Shown here: piece by piece, positions 1 to 14,751 of the stretch
Layout of the letters: each line of letters starts with the position of its first letter
How positions within the stretch are numbered: position 1 is the first letter of the stretch
Source: Rhizomucor pusillus
Taxonomy: Eukaryota > Mucoromycota > Mucoromycetes > Mucorales > Lichtheimiaceae
Reading direction: 5' to 3'
NCBI GenBank assembly: GCA_900175165.2
Contig: FWWN02000542.1
Coordinates: 1 to 31,223 of the forward strand
Length of the DNA: 31,223 bases
Made by a program: the position numbers and the translations under genes
Notes under the pieces: generated by a model
Databases searched by the model: none
The model's input: the letters and a program-made list of their open reading frames with translations, nothing else
Told to the model about the DNA's origin: nothing

Positions 1-93
1 ATCCCCGACGATTTCAAGGCTTCGGTTACAAGCTTGAAAATAGCGAGACTCGAAAGTTTACGGGAGAATTCTTTACTAGGAATCTACGACTAA
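1..93 (+). CDS. Possible 3' end of a gene entering from the left edge
   Basis: Frame 1 is open from the first base to a TAA at 91-93, giving 30 codons that begin IPDDFKASVTSLKIARLESL. The composition (mixed charged and aliphatic residues, no low complexity) looks like the tail of a protein rather than random sequence. No family can be named, and the length is too short to exclude chance. It could be the last exon of an upstream gene or a decayed fragment like those near 28.3-28.7 kb. Confidence 0.3.
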   Translation: MPDDFKASVTSLKIARLESLRENSLLGIYD

Positions 94-1490
94 GTATAAG
101 AAGACGGTCTGCGGATTTGTTGGGGAGCCCGCTTCCAAGAAAGAAAAAAAAGCCATCTATTTTATATCTCTCACTCTTGATTTGGTGGTGGCGCACACAC
201 GCCCGGCATTTCGCCTTAGTCCATAACAGTAGCGTTTATCTCTTTATCTTCTCAACGTGTTGGAGCGTGATGGGGGCTTCCGGAACACAAATTCTTAATC
301 CACAGATCCTCATATTGCGTTCCTACTATTCATTCCAATATAGTACAGTATGTTTCCATCCGAAAGAACTTTATACATTCAACCGTTCATTTCAACATAG
401 GAGGTTTCCATACAAAGAGCTTGCATTGATACCATCACGGATCACGAATAGGAACTAGGAATTAGGAAGTATGAATAGGAATACGACCGAGCCTCTGGCA
501 GGAAGAAAAAAAAGGTCTATTTCCTTGTTTGCAGACTTGTCCAGATAGACGGTGAGGCCAGTTACGACGCTCCCAGACTTGGCTCCATGTGGTGGCGATT
601 GAAACCGTATCTTCGCAAGCGACGAAGAGAAGTGGGCAACAATCATTGCATTTTGGTAGATTGCGGAAAATTTTGCGAAAGTGAATGAGTATTTATGCTC
701 TGTCTTTATGTACCGGAAAACAATGTCCTCGATTTGAGAACAATGCCGTCGTTCCCAAAAGATCTGCGAGCGTCTTGCCCGACCACTGAAAGCGACGTCT
801 CTTTTGTCAAGAAGATCAGTCTAGCTTTAAATTCCCTCTCTTCCATGCACCGTGCACTTTTCTGGAGAAAAAGCACTTCCCCCTCGAGGACGAAATGTTT
901 CCATGGACATAAATATTACAAAATAAAATCAAATCACAATATCTGCTAAAACCAGCTTCATAAATCAATGCTACAGGTTGCCGACGTGCATCCGTACGCT
1001 CTGCCAGCTTTCATGGCAAAAAAGTTGAGAAAGAGCAGTTGAAAATGTTTGACATGCCCCACCCTCTCTCCCCCCTCTCTCTCTCACTCTTTCGGCGTGT
1101 ATGGCGCAAAAGAAGAGACCATAGAGTGACCACTTATCTTCGCGAGGTGGCCAGGGAGCGGTGTAAAAGAGAACTTGCAAGGCTGCTGTGGAGGTAGCCA
1201 GGATGAAGGTGCAAGACAGCTCGACCGGGCGGTGATGCCCATGGAAGTGCAGCTGCGCGAGAGGCCTCAGATGGCGTCGACGCAGATGGAAAGCAAAAGT
1301 ATGTACGATGCAGTGACGGCGCAGAGCAGCAACGTTTGGTCTGCGCTCTGTCTTCTTCACTCATGCTTACTGATCAAAAGCTACTGCTGCCGCTGCTGCT
1401 TTTGCTAATATGCCAAATTTGGCAACCCGGCAGAGCAACGTGCGTACAAAGTTTGATGCGGATGGAGGACGAGATCACTGTATCGAGTGA

Positions 1491-1628
1491 AATTCGCCTT
1501 TTGCTGGAAATATTGTCAAGCTGTTGTCAACGATGGTTACACAGTCGTACCAAAACGGTCCACCGAAACAGACCTGTGAGCTTGGGCTGTCCGTGGCTTT
1601 AGAGCCATACATTGGTCACGTTGCAAAA
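1491..1628 (+). pseudogene. Coding-like fragment followed by a splice donor
   Basis: One frame reads NSPFAGNIVKLLSTMVTQ and continues through a normal-looking segment (…ELGLSVALEPYIGHVAK) to position 1628, immediately followed by GTGAGTATAT, a good fungal 5' splice site. An in-frame stop lies just upstream at 1488-1490 and no matching start or acceptor is obvious. It may be an orphan exon of a degraded gene. No family is recognised. Confidence 0.2.
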
Positions 1629-2444
1629 GTGAGTATATATTCATGTATGTGCTCAAACAGAAGCAGCTCTGCTTCGTTTTTCGTTAGCAGCTGGTATATG
1701 CAAATGCAAACCTCGTGGCCGACCAACGCGTGCTTAAAAGGAATATATACGGACCGCACTCTCGGGAAAAGGATCCAACACGCAGCACAGTTATGCAATC
1801 ATCAAGAAGTTGATCAAAACTTTGCTAAAAAATGGAAAAAGACCCCCAAAAGGATACTTCCTTGAAGATGTAGGTACCTACCTAGCTCCATCCTATTGTA
1901 GACATACAAAAATGCTTTACAGTATTTTCAGGTATAAAGTAACAAGAAATAGAATAAAAACGGAATAAGTTCTATGAGACTGGATCAAGCTTACAGTTGC
2001 CTGGATGGTATCGCCATAAATGACAAGGCCAATTTATTACTGAGCCGTATGTATCAACGCGAAAAGATCATTTTTAAGTAAGAGATGATCGAAAGGGTAG
2101 ACTTTCGAAAATCGGTTTTCATTGCGGTTTTCATTGGCTATACACTCTTTCCAGAAAGTAAGTCGCATTTTGGTGAAATTTTATAATACATTTATACACC
2201 AAAACGACAAGTTCCAACGACATTAATTTTTGGGAAAAATGTAATTGCGGATTAAAAAGATACAGAGCTTAATAGCAAAAAGTTTTTATAGCTTGATCTA
2301 CCAGTAATAATAGCGTGGTTTGGAAAGTGTGTATACCAAATAATCTCTGACACAGGGAGCGTAGCGACCGCTAAAGCACTGTAGTTGAAATCATTGAAAT
2401 CGATCGAATCCCAAAATAGGAAAAAATCGTCACATTTTACTGAT

Positions 2445-2455
2445 ACGCGCCCGCG
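2445..2455 (+). promoter_or_regulatory. Possible MCB/E2F-like element before MCM4
   Basis: The sequence ACGCGCCCGCG lies about 60-70 bp upstream of the MCM4 start. It resembles the ACGCG core of the MluI cell-cycle box bound by MBF, and the GCGC-rich E2F site. MCM genes are commonly G1/S regulated through such sites in fungi. The assignment rests on motif likeness and position only. Confidence 0.3.
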
Positions 2456-2516
2456 CTTCGATTTTGTGTTTTTTCGCTTCCTGTTCCTGACAGTTGCGGC
2501 ACCGACTACCAACGGA

Positions 2517-6021
<3,505 letters not shown>

Positions 6022-6846
6022 GAAGTTCTCGCGCATTTTAAACATAGTATAGTCATCAAATTAAATAAGTATAATCATCCCTGGTTTTTGCATTTTCTTG
6101 GTAAAGCGCACTTGTCCAAAGATGTGCAAATGTAAAAGTGTGGTTGGGTTACACACTAACCTTAAAGCGGGGGAACTGATAAAGCAAGTTGTTTAGTGAT
6201 AAGCAAAAATTTACATCTAATCATTCTTGATAAAGCACTTGGTAAGACCATGGGAAGAAGAGAATATACTCCTCTGTTCCACACACGGATATTTTACCTT
6301 CTTGCCACACAGAACATGCGAGACTGAATGCCTAGAGAGAGGCCCACAAGGATGATGCCTGCTGTCGGGACCGATCGGGTTCGGCCTTTATTTCCCCTCA
6401 GGTCACCATCGTCCGCTCTCACGGACGCAAAACTACGACATTGTCGACCATGAGGTTCCCCCACACTTGCTATATTTTCTACCATTGATACTTTTTTCCC
6501 GATCACATACATTGGGGAAGCAAAAGGGCGCTGCCAGGGGAAGAGTTGCTATTACGGTGACCTTTTCCCTGACTGATTGACTGCGCCTGACGATGCATAT
6601 TGGAAAAACTTCGCAGGCGCCATTCACATGGCATCACCTACGAAGGTCATCATCGGCTTTTCAAAAATGGGGATTTTGGAAGGGCAACCAGCGATCTCTC
6701 AGTCGTTACACAATATTAAACTATTGAGTCGTTGAGTATTCTAATCGGAAGGAATCCTTGCGCCGCATCTTCTCTCCTCAATTTTTCTTCTTCCACTCTT
6801 CACTTTCTCTTTCTCTTTTCCTTTTTCTCTCTTTTTTTTTTTACCA
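6022..6846. other. Intergenic region between MCM4 and the GATA gene
   Basis: No gene is supported here; antisense frames near 6294-6627 look like chance. The region holds the MCM4 3' UTR and the GATA-gene promoter. Just before 6847 there is a long pyrimidine-rich run (about 6768-6842), a common feature of fungal promoters and 5' UTRs. Confidence 0.5.
6178..6234 (+). promoter_or_regulatory. Cluster of three GATA motifs upstream of the GATA gene
   Basis: GATAAA at 6178-6183, GATAAG at 6198-6203 and GATAAA at 6229-6234 fall within 57 bp, about 610-670 bp before the start codon. HGATAR-type motifs are the binding sites of AreA/NIT2-class factors, so the cluster could serve auto- or cross-regulation. 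It is also only about 160 bp past the MCM4 stop, so it may be chance in the 3' region. Confidence 0.25.
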
Positions 6847-8744
6847 ATGACACGAGACAAGGGGAAAAAGAAATACTCGATCCTTGCAGACCAGTTGTTA
6901 GCTGAAACCCTCTTCCCCGAAACCACCGATGACAAGAAGGACCAGAACGCTAGCAAGAATAAAGATCCCCTCGCTAGCCAAGTCTGGCGAATGTACACGA
7001 AGGCTAAAGACAATCTGCCAAACGGCTCGCGGCTAGAAAACATTACGTGGCGCATGATGGCCATGACTTTGAAGAACAGGCCACCATCGAAGGATACCGA
7101 AGAAATGGCAGTTGACAATCACAACGGCAACGACGAAAAGAAGCAGCAGCAGTCTTCTTCTTCTTGTTCTGAGAATACTAACAACGCAGCAGCCGCTGCT
7201 GTGGACATCAAGTCCCAGCAGCATCCAACAACGCCACCACCTCCCGACGACACTGTCGGGCTCTTGTCATCGTCTGCACCGCCGTATACGTTTGACTTTA
7301 TGCCGGGCGAAAATGCTGTGGAAAATGTGCTTGTATCCGGCAGTTCGCGTGCAGAGAATATGCATCGATGCACGGTACGTGTTTGGAACCTGCCAGCTGC
7401 GTTGTTGTCTTTAGTGTATTAAAAAACAAAAACTCTCTTGTATAGCCAGCGAAGCGTCGTGCTGGTGGTCATTCGCCCCGCATATCTTTGGCCAGTAGCA
7501 TCACTATACCAACAAACGATGACTGCGAAGAACAGCAGTCAGACAACAATAGCAGCAGCTGCAGCTACAGCTTTTCTACATTTGCTCAGCCCCATCACCA
7601 CCAGCCGTACAGCTTTCAAAACTCATTTTCATATTCTTCGATGCTTGCCCACCAACCCGGCCTCGGCCCACATCCCTTGTCTGTACAATCTCCAGAAAAC
7701 AACGCTCTTTCCTACCCACCACCAGAACCCACCATCAATGCTGGCAGTCTCAGTTTCGAAGAGCTTCTTGCCATGTTTTACCCTACCGATCGACAACAAA
7801 GTAATACCCAAATTCCATTATATCAAGAAGAACAGCAGCAGCAACAAGCAACTACCCCGCCATCTGGTGGGCCCTTTCCACATGTGGAGCCCAGGCTCTC
7901 ACTGTCGACCAATCAGCTACTACAACCTCAACCTCGCAGTCCGCCGCCACCGCCATCGACGGAAACCACCAGCAAATCCACATCGACCCCTTTCCAACAG
8001 CCAGCGAAAAGGAACGATAATAGCAGCAACAACAGCAATAATGGCAAGACAAAATGTACCAATTGCAGCACAACCACGACGCCGTTGTGGCGCAGGGATC
8101 CAGAAGGAAATCCTCTCTGCAACGCATGTGGGCTCTTTCTCAAACTGCACGGTGTAGTGCGGCCACTCAGCCTAAAGTCGGATGTCATCAAGAAACGCAA
8201 CAGATCGAGTGCCAGTGCGCTCAATGCGAGCAAGAACAAATCAAAAATACAACAGCAGCAGCAACAACAACAATCTGAACATCGACGCAGCACAGGCACG
8301 CTCCAAATTGCGCCTAGCATGCCCGGCAGATCTAGACCGGTGATGGTGCGACCTGTACCAGCATCCACCACCCAAAATAAGCGACAACGGCGGGGCTCCT
8401 CCCGTATTGACGACGACTTGTCATCGACGACCTCATCATCCTCTCCCTCCTCCCCGCCCTCCCTCAACAACTTCTTCTCCTCCTCCTCCTCCCCCATCGG
8501 CGGTGTGTCACCTACCAGCAACAACAGCAACAACAATGTTTACGCCGCCTTGGAAGCCATCGGTGCCCAGCTTTCCCATTTGCCTCCTGAATTTTTACCT
8601 CTCATAGCCTCCGCCGCCAACTTCCATGCCATCAACAAGCAACGTCAACAGCAGCATCAGCAATTGACCACTGCCTTCCTGCATCAAGTGTTGCAGCAGC
8701 AGCAACAACAGCGACAGCAACAACAGCAATCCTTTGATTCCTAG
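6847..8744 (+). CDS. AreA/NIT2-type GATA zinc-finger transcription factor
   Basis: Nuclear DNA-binding activator of the class that controls nitrogen-source genes. Two exons (6847-7374, 7446-8744; intron GTACGT…TATAG) give 608 codons. Residues about 44-75 ([15 protein letters not shown]…WRMM) match the DUF1752-like region typical of AreA, NIT2, Gln3 and Gaf1. One GATA finger, C-X2-C-X17-C-X2-C, lies at about residues 380-404 (CTNC…CNAC, with LWRR between), followed by a basic tail (KKRNR). The rest is low complexity: Ser/Asn/Pro/His-rich stretches and several polyglutamine tracts, including a Q-rich C-terminus. The start is the first ATG after the pyrimidine tract. Which paralogue of the nitrogen-regulator group this is cannot be settled here; the family assignment is secure. 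It converges on the Snapin-like gene 59 bp downstream. Confidence 0.9.
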
Positions 8745-8803
8745 TGATAAAGAACAAATTGTATAAAAAGAAAAAGGAAAAAACTGCCTGCTTTTTACTA
8801 TTA

Positions 8804-9227
8804 CTATTTTTCTTCGAGACGTTCCTGGATTCGCTGCACGCGAGCCTGAGTTTGATGCATCATCTTGTTCACTGCCGTGAGCCGCCTGCGCGCATTGTTC
8901 AGCTTTTCAAGAACTGGCTGCAACCGCGGTGGTTCCACGATTTTTGCCGATTGTTCCAAGTCTGGGCTTTGAGAGTTAGTTTTCTTTGCAAAAGTAGTAG
9001 GCGCGGCGGCGGCCGCCCTCAAGTTTACCTTTCACCAGCTTGTCAATCTCGCTACCGAGATCACTCTGACTCTGCTTAGTAGCTGCGATCGCTTTATCAA
9101 TGTCGAGGACTATTGGTCCCAGGATAGACAAGATTCCTTGAGCCATCACACAAGTTGTGTCGTCATTCTCTTCTTGTTGCTGGTTGTTGCTCGAGTCTGC
9201 TGCTGGTAGTGGTGGTTGTGTGCTCAT
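8804..9227 (-). CDS. Snapin-like protein (BLOC-1/BORC-type coiled-coil subunit)
   Basis: Two exons on the minus strand (9227-9029, 8961-8804; intron GTAAAC…CTAAC…CCCAG) encode 118 residues. After a Gln/Ser-rich N-terminus, the segment QGILSILGPIVLDIDKAI, a heptad-like coiled coil (SQSDLGSEIDKLVKDLEQ) and a second helix containing LEKLNNARRRLTAVNKMM match the order and spacing of animal Snapin, a small coiled-coil subunit of BLOC-1 and BORC in lysosome and endosome trafficking. The length fits (human about 136 residues). The start at 9227 is the Met just before the conserved part; an in-frame Met further upstream exists but adds unconserved sequence. The coiled-coil likeness is convincing but short, so another small BLOC/BORC subunit remains possible. 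Confidence 0.7.
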
Positions 9228-9479
9228 CAACGTCCGGAGTTCAGAAGCGATGCTGCCCCTAATTTCTGTATTAGGAACAAGCATGGGGGATGAGCAGCCT
9301 TTTGCTCTTTTTAAAAAAGGTTGTGGGAGAACCAGGAAGATGGAACTCATGAATAATCAAACGACAGTGTTGTTAAAATATATATACCAGTATCGGATCC
9401 TACTAAAGCTTGATATACAGACATCTTTATACATACGAGTTTTACAGTGAAATATTGACAGAATTGAGTGTGTGACTCA

Positions 9480-10909
9480 TTATATCAAGTTGGATTTACG
9501 CGCGAGTGTCAGCAGCACCATTGCCAGAATGGCCAGCCCACTTAGGATCCAGAAAAAATAGACCAAGGAATCGTTGTCCTCTCCGGGGACTTTAACGTTC
9601 ATGCCTGGAGCACACAATAATTAAAAAGATAGAAATAAGGAAGTAAAATGCAGTACGCTTACCCCACAATCCGGTGACCAGATTCATCGGTAGCAACACA
9701 GTTGCAAATGTCGTGAGGCGCCCGATCACCAAATTTGTGTCGTTCGATGCCTCGGCTAGCTTGATCGATACCTTGGCCAGGAAACTCGCGTGGATCAGAG
9801 CTAAAAGTTTGTCCATCCGCTCCAAGTTTTGCAACGCTTGCACAATGCGATCTAATGACCAGTTTTAGCAATGATTTATGTCATGATCTCTCCATATTTA
9901 TTTACTTACTTTGCAGCTCTTCTACATGGATAGCTATGCCCGGATACGTGGTTGCTACTACTTTAGACTTCGGGGACACTAGGGCGTAGTGTACGAGCGG
10001 CTCTCCTTTTTGCTTCAAGCACTTGTTCATCATGTTTACGATAGCAAGCTTGCTGCCTAGCGCCAACGTAAACGTGCTGATATCCGCTGCAATGTTGGAA
10101 ATTTTGCACTCCAGATCGCTGGGCCGCTCGTACGTCGTCCTTGTCACTTCATCGTTGAGCGCACGTATGCAAACTTCGGTGCCGGTGATAAGGTCGTATT
10201 GTTTCTCCACGATGGAACGGATAAGCACATAGTTTATCCAGGCCGGGGTTGTGACCATGAACTTTTCCATTTTAACCACTTGGTCTCGAATCACTGTAAC
10301 CTCTGCTATCTCTTCAAAGTGAAACTTTTGGTACAATTCGTTTCCGTTAAATTTTGTTTGTAGATATCTTAGCTCCCCGTATGTAATCTTACCGTCAAAA
10401 TGCAATTGTCGAATACTACACTGTAGACGCACAATGGATGGCAGTGGTAATGTTTTCCCGGTAGTGCAAGCACAAAGTAGTGATATCGAGTAAATATAGT
10501 CATTGTTTCTTGCAGAGATTGTTGCTGTACAATGGACTCCAAAGTCAGCTGGTGAATGCCATGTTTCTATTGATAGAAATCGTGTATGTAGATGAACTGG
10601 AATAGCATGGGAATAATATTCAAATCACGGGGCTTATACCTTGCTGACCCTCTCTATATCTGATGTGGATGGAAGCTGCAAGTCGAGCCAATAGCGCACT
10701 CCATCGTTCGCAAACGCAAGCACGGTGTCGAGAGAGTCTGCTGTAACCGTGACGGTGGTGTCAATATCGTAATATGTGAATTTTTTCTTTGATGCGATAT
10801 TCTTCTTCTTGTTCTTCTCGTCCACCAAGACGCAGATCTTCTCCATGTTTTCGCATGGCACCAGTTTCTGCTGCTGCTGTTGCTGTGCCTGTCTGGATCC
10901 AGAATACAT
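9480..10909 (-). CDS. CorA-family divalent-cation (Mg2+) transporter
   Basis: Membrane channel of the CorA/Alr/Mnr2 superfamily. Five minus-strand exons (10909-10640, 10566-10393, 10324-9910, 9851-9663, 9604-9480) give 390 codons. The signature G-M-N follows the first C-terminal membrane helix (TTFATVLLPMNLVTGLWGMN, Asn near 352, split by an intron within the Gly codon). A second helix (VYFFWILSGLAILAMVLL) and a short basic tail follow. The soluble part has the family's β-rich VVFDNCILTFHF segment, restored only by removing the 68-nt intron 10392-10325, then the long helical stalk. The N-terminus has a short polyglutamine run. At 390 residues it is shorter than Alr1 or Mnr2, so the first exon may be incomplete. 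The membrane (plasma membrane, vacuole or other) cannot be told. Confidence 0.85.
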
Positions 10910-11496
10910 GAAGAAGATACGACATAAACCAGAGGGCTCACTTTATATCTAGTTAAACTTTCGGCATAAAGCCAGACCAAAATCAAAATTAACGCCTCGC
11001 ATAATCAAAACAGGGGCCAAACCATCGCATCGAACTGTTAAAAGTTTTAGCTACGAATGATAACATCGAATAGTCACATGTGATTGGCTTGGATAAAGCC
11101 TGCCTCGGCAAACGTGGGCACTGTTGTAAATATGCAACAATGCAATAGAAAGCGCTTCTAAATGGATCAAGAAACGAAGTTGGGTGATTGGAACGGAGTT
11201 CACTGTGAATATCATATAGAACATAACATACCATAGTTATCTTCATTGGTACTCGTGCTTCTTGTTAGAACTTATGAAAGCATGCATGATATTATCCGTG
11301 TCAAGTTGCACGTTCTGCCACTAAAGAAAGGTCAAGTATCTGTATCAATGCTGGGAGAGCGGAAGCTGGTAGGTATCCTTAAAAAGTCACACAGAATGAA
11401 TCCAGCTTTTTGACACTGCTCGTTTCACCTTTCTCTTGCCAGCGCCGTCCCGCACAACACTCAGAAAAGCTACTTTACACTACGTGATCTTGGGCA
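10910..11496. other. Shared upstream region of the CorA and HDAC genes
   Basis: The two genes diverge from this 587-bp gap, so it must contain both promoters. The only long frame (11246-10989, minus) has no recognisable content. No clear TATA box, tRNA or repeat was found. Confidence 0.5.
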
Positions 11497-12424
11497 ATGG
11501 ACAGCTCGCAATCAATGCCATTGCCACCGAAACGCCAGGCGCCTACCGATGACGCCGTGGGAGTCAAGACATTCAAGCGCTCAAAGATTTCAGCAACCAG
11601 CAGCTCCCAACCGACAGAAACGCGCAGTGATCAGGAGATGCCAACATGTTCTGTCAGCTCACAGATCGAGACATCTTCAATGGCGGCAAAGCTATTAGGA
11701 GACAGTGTCGCGCCTTTGCGAAGCGTACGAACTCGACCTAGGTTGTTGCACGCATATTTACCGCCTCTTCCCTTGAATACAGTAAAGAAGGCTGAAACGA
11801 TCGATCTCACAGAAGCATCCTCTGACGGCGAGGACAATAATCAACACACCGCACAACCTATCACCATTGATAGTAGCAGGGAAGCTACGCCCGAGCCATC
11901 AGCAGCAGCAGCAGAAAAAGAACAAAATGATGAAAATATACCAGAGCAGCAAGTGCAACAACAAGATTCGGTTTCAACCATGGTGATAGAAGAGCAGCAG
12001 AAGGAAAACCCAGCAGAATCCAAGTTCCAGAAACTGCTACATTCGGTGAACGGAATACCAAGAAAGCGGAAGGATAAGGGCAAGAAGAAAGCGAGTAACG
12101 TGCCCGGCGGCCAGAAGGATGAAGATGATGAGGGGGCTATCAGTGATAGTGGAAGTTTTGTTACAGCATCAACCGGTACAGAAGATGAAAGGGAACAGGA
12201 AAAGGAGAAGGAGGAGAAAGAAGAAAAGCAAGTGAAACAAACGCCGACAGTTGCAAGAAAAACATCCAAACCGATAGTGTGGGAACCACCGATGGACGAC
12301 GAAGAAGATGAAGTGGACGAGTTGTATATCGAAGAAGACGAGGAGGATAACATCGCATCGTTGATCAGTGCAAGAGCTAATGAAAAGCCTGTAAACCTCC
12401 CAGCAGAGGACGTCCACCAGCAGC

Positions 12425-12458
<34 letters not shown>

Positions 12459-14751
12459 CCGACGCACCAAAAAAGCAAAAAAGCCAGTTGTCATTCCAGC
12501 ACAGTTACCTGCAAAAGACGTTCCTCAGCCGAATGCAGAGCGATCTGATAAACCAGTAGCAATTGACAGAGAATCCGCTCCTTCAACCAGCATACCCGTA
12601 GCTGTTTCTGACGATCAATCGATTGACGAAGATAAAACAAAGCAGCCTTCTGCAACTAATATGTCGATGGATGTTTCTGAGGATCAACCAGTTGAGCAAG
12701 ATAAAAGCGGCGAGACGAAACAGCGTTTTACAACTGATATGTCTGTGGATGTTTCGGAGGATCGGTCAGCTGAGGAAGAGATAGACGACGAAGCAGAACT
12801 GCTTTTAAGTAGAGTAACTCGAGATACTTCCGAAATCCGACCAGATGATAGCGAAAAAATCGCTGGAAGAGTCCAAAATTTCACTGCACCGCTAATAGCG
12901 AACAGCGATGCTCCTGATGCGGATGAAGAGGAGTACATAGATGCCGTAACGGTTTCAGAAGATGATAACTCTACAAGACTTACATCTGCTAGCACATCTT
13001 TGGAGGAAGGAGAGATACGAGAGGAGCCTAGCAGTCTATTCATGGAACAACTAAAAGAAAAGACCCTGGCATCGTCCTCCAAACGCAGCAGCGACGATGC
13101 ATCCAGCAATAAACTTCACGAGAATGCCTCCATGGGTACTCCTAAAATTCCACGAAACAATATTGCGAAAACGCCAGCGTTTACTACAAGTCGAGAAAGC
13201 AGTGTTGCGCTTGATCGAGGAGGCTACACGAATGGAAAAGATAAGCGAACCGGCAAACGGAAAGCGAGACCAGTGGACGACTCGGAACAATTGGATGACA
13301 TAACATCGTACAGAAAAGTAGCACGGGTAAAGAAGATCAACAGGAGAGAGTTACCAACAGGCTATGTGTACGATGTCATCATGTCATATCACAAAGAAAT
13401 CGATCAAACTGTCTTTGAGAAGCACCCAGAAGATCCTCGAAGAATATCGTACATTTATTATGAGATGAAGGAACGAGGACTACTTGACAAATGTATCCGG
13501 TTACCCCTCCGCAAGGCAAGCAAAGACGAAATACTATCCATCCACCAGAGAGAACATTACTCGTCTATGCGAAAAACTGCTGGTATTATAGGTTAGCCGA
13601 TAGTCCCCCGACATCTTGTGTACTAATGCGCAGTTGGTATAGATTTATCCAGCGATGCTCTTATGAAGCGGGCGGAAAAAGAAGATTCCATATATCTGAA
13701 TGCGCACTCGTTTGAATCTGCATTATACTCTGCTGGCGGTGTAATTACAGCTTGCGACGCCGTACTCCGTGACAAGGTGAAGAATGCATTTGCAATTGTA
13801 CGTCCACCGGGACATCACGCGGAAAACGATCGTCCGATGGGATTCTGTTTATTCAACAATGTGGCGATCGCTATTCAATACTGTAAAAAGAATTATCCAT
13901 CGGAAGAAAGGGTCATGATTGTCGACTGGTAAATTGCTACAATGCCCCGATGTAATGCCAAATAGCTCATTTTTGTAACGATTAGGGACGTCCATTTCGG
14001 TAATTTACAGGGCTCAATTTGGATGCAACTTTATCAGGGATGCTGAACTTACTATGCAGGAAACGGTACTCAGCAACTGACAGATGAAGATCCGAATGTA
14101 TTGTATGTATCATTACATCGATACGAAGACGGCACATACTATCCCGCGCTGAAGAAGGGCGGCAGGATAAACGTTGGATCAGGGGCGGGAAAAGGAAAGT
14201 AAGTGGTAGCCTACAAAAAGAAAAAGGATTATTTGTTTTCGCGAATGATAAGATCTGATGTGGCACGACTGTTAGGACAATTAATATACCCTGGCCTTGC
14301 CCTGGCATGACAGACGGCGATTATCTTTATGCTTTCCGGCAGATTGTCATACCCGTAGCTTTGGAATTCAACCCGTCTTTGGTAATTGGTGGGTAGTAAC
14401 TCACACATCTTATGACACCGGATGAAAATTGACATTTGCACCGCTACTGCAGTGTCTGCAGGATTCGACGCTGCACTGGGTGACACCATCGGCGAGTGTA
14501 AGGTTACGCCTGCCGGCTACGGTCAAATGACTCACATGCTCAAGGGCGTTGCCAACGGTCGCCTCGTGCTTGCACTTGAAGGTGGTTACAACTTGAACGC
14601 GATATCGCAGTCGGCTGCTGCCTGCATGGAGGTCTTGATAGGCGAAGCCCCAGAAATGCCTACACAGTTTCTCCCATCCGTGGCGGCCGTTCGAACAGTA
14701 GAACGAGTTAAAAGGATACATTCAGCATACTGGCAATGTCTACGAACCTAG
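11497..14751 (+). CDS. Class II (HDA1/Clr3-type) histone deacetylase with long acidic N-terminus
   Basis: Zn2+-dependent lysine deacetylase. Six exons (11497-13582, 13643-13928, 13986-13999, 14060-14198, 14276-14388, 14453-14751) give 978 codons. The catalytic domain covers about residues 615-978: TGYVYDVIM, HPEDPRRI, RPPGHHAE (His753-754), WDVHFGNGTQ (Zn ligands Asp792 and His794), SAGFDAALGD (Zn ligand Asp885) and LEGGYN with the active-site Tyr. Order and spacing match yeast Hda1. Two oddities: the usual second His of D-x-H-H is Phe795, and the protein ends soon after the deacetylase domain without the C-terminal Arb2 domain of Hda1/Clr3. The ~600-residue N-terminus is acidic and low complexity, with a SUMO-interaction-like IDLT followed by acidic residues, a 13-Gln run and three degenerate VSEDQ/VSEDR units. 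The class is secure; targets are unknown. Confidence 0.9.
12418..12456 (+). repeat. CAG/CAA microsatellite coding polyglutamine
   Basis: Thirteen consecutive CAG or CAA codons inside the N-terminal region of the deacetylase gene, encoding a Gln run between VH and HRRTKK. Most units are CAA, which is less prone to slippage than pure CAG. Length variation between strains is likely. Confidence 0.9.
13986..13999 (+). other. 14-nt micro-exon of the deacetylase gene
   Basis: The exon GGACGTCCATTTCG is flanked by introns 13929-13985 (GTAAAT…TTAG) and 14000-14059 (GTAATT…GCAG). It supplies the codons for Asp-Val-His-Phe and part of the neighbouring Trp and Gly, so it carries two of the three zinc ligands. 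Skipping it would shift the frame and destroy the active site. Confidence 0.8.

Larger units (their letters stand above)
94..2516. other. Gene-poor stretch upstream of MCM4
   Basis: About 2.4 kb without a gene that I can support. Open frames here are short, lack plausible starts and overlap one another. Coding-like fragments without starts occur around 500-690 (+, a frame containing KVYFLVCRLVQIDGEASYD) and 1491-1628 (+, listed separately). No tRNA, rRNA or transposase was recognised. The last few hundred bases should hold the MCM4 promoter. Confidence 0.5.

Noticed and set aside
117..458. 113-codon plus-strand frame near the left edge
   Set aside because: Begins at a non-ATG codon, has a random-like composition and overlaps no splice signals or known motif.
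7928..8536. 202-codon minus-strand frame over the GATA gene
   Set aside because: Antisense shadow of Ser/Pro/Gln-rich codons; runs of Leu and Cys are what such repeats give on the other strand.
11841..12494. Long minus-strand frame of Ser/Cys runs
   Set aside because: It is the antisense of acidic and polyglutamine codons of the deacetylase gene and has no independent content.
13583..13642. End of the deacetylase gene at the stop just after 13590
   Set aside because: Splicing GTATTA…TATAG continues the conserved catalytic domain in phase; the stop is intronic.
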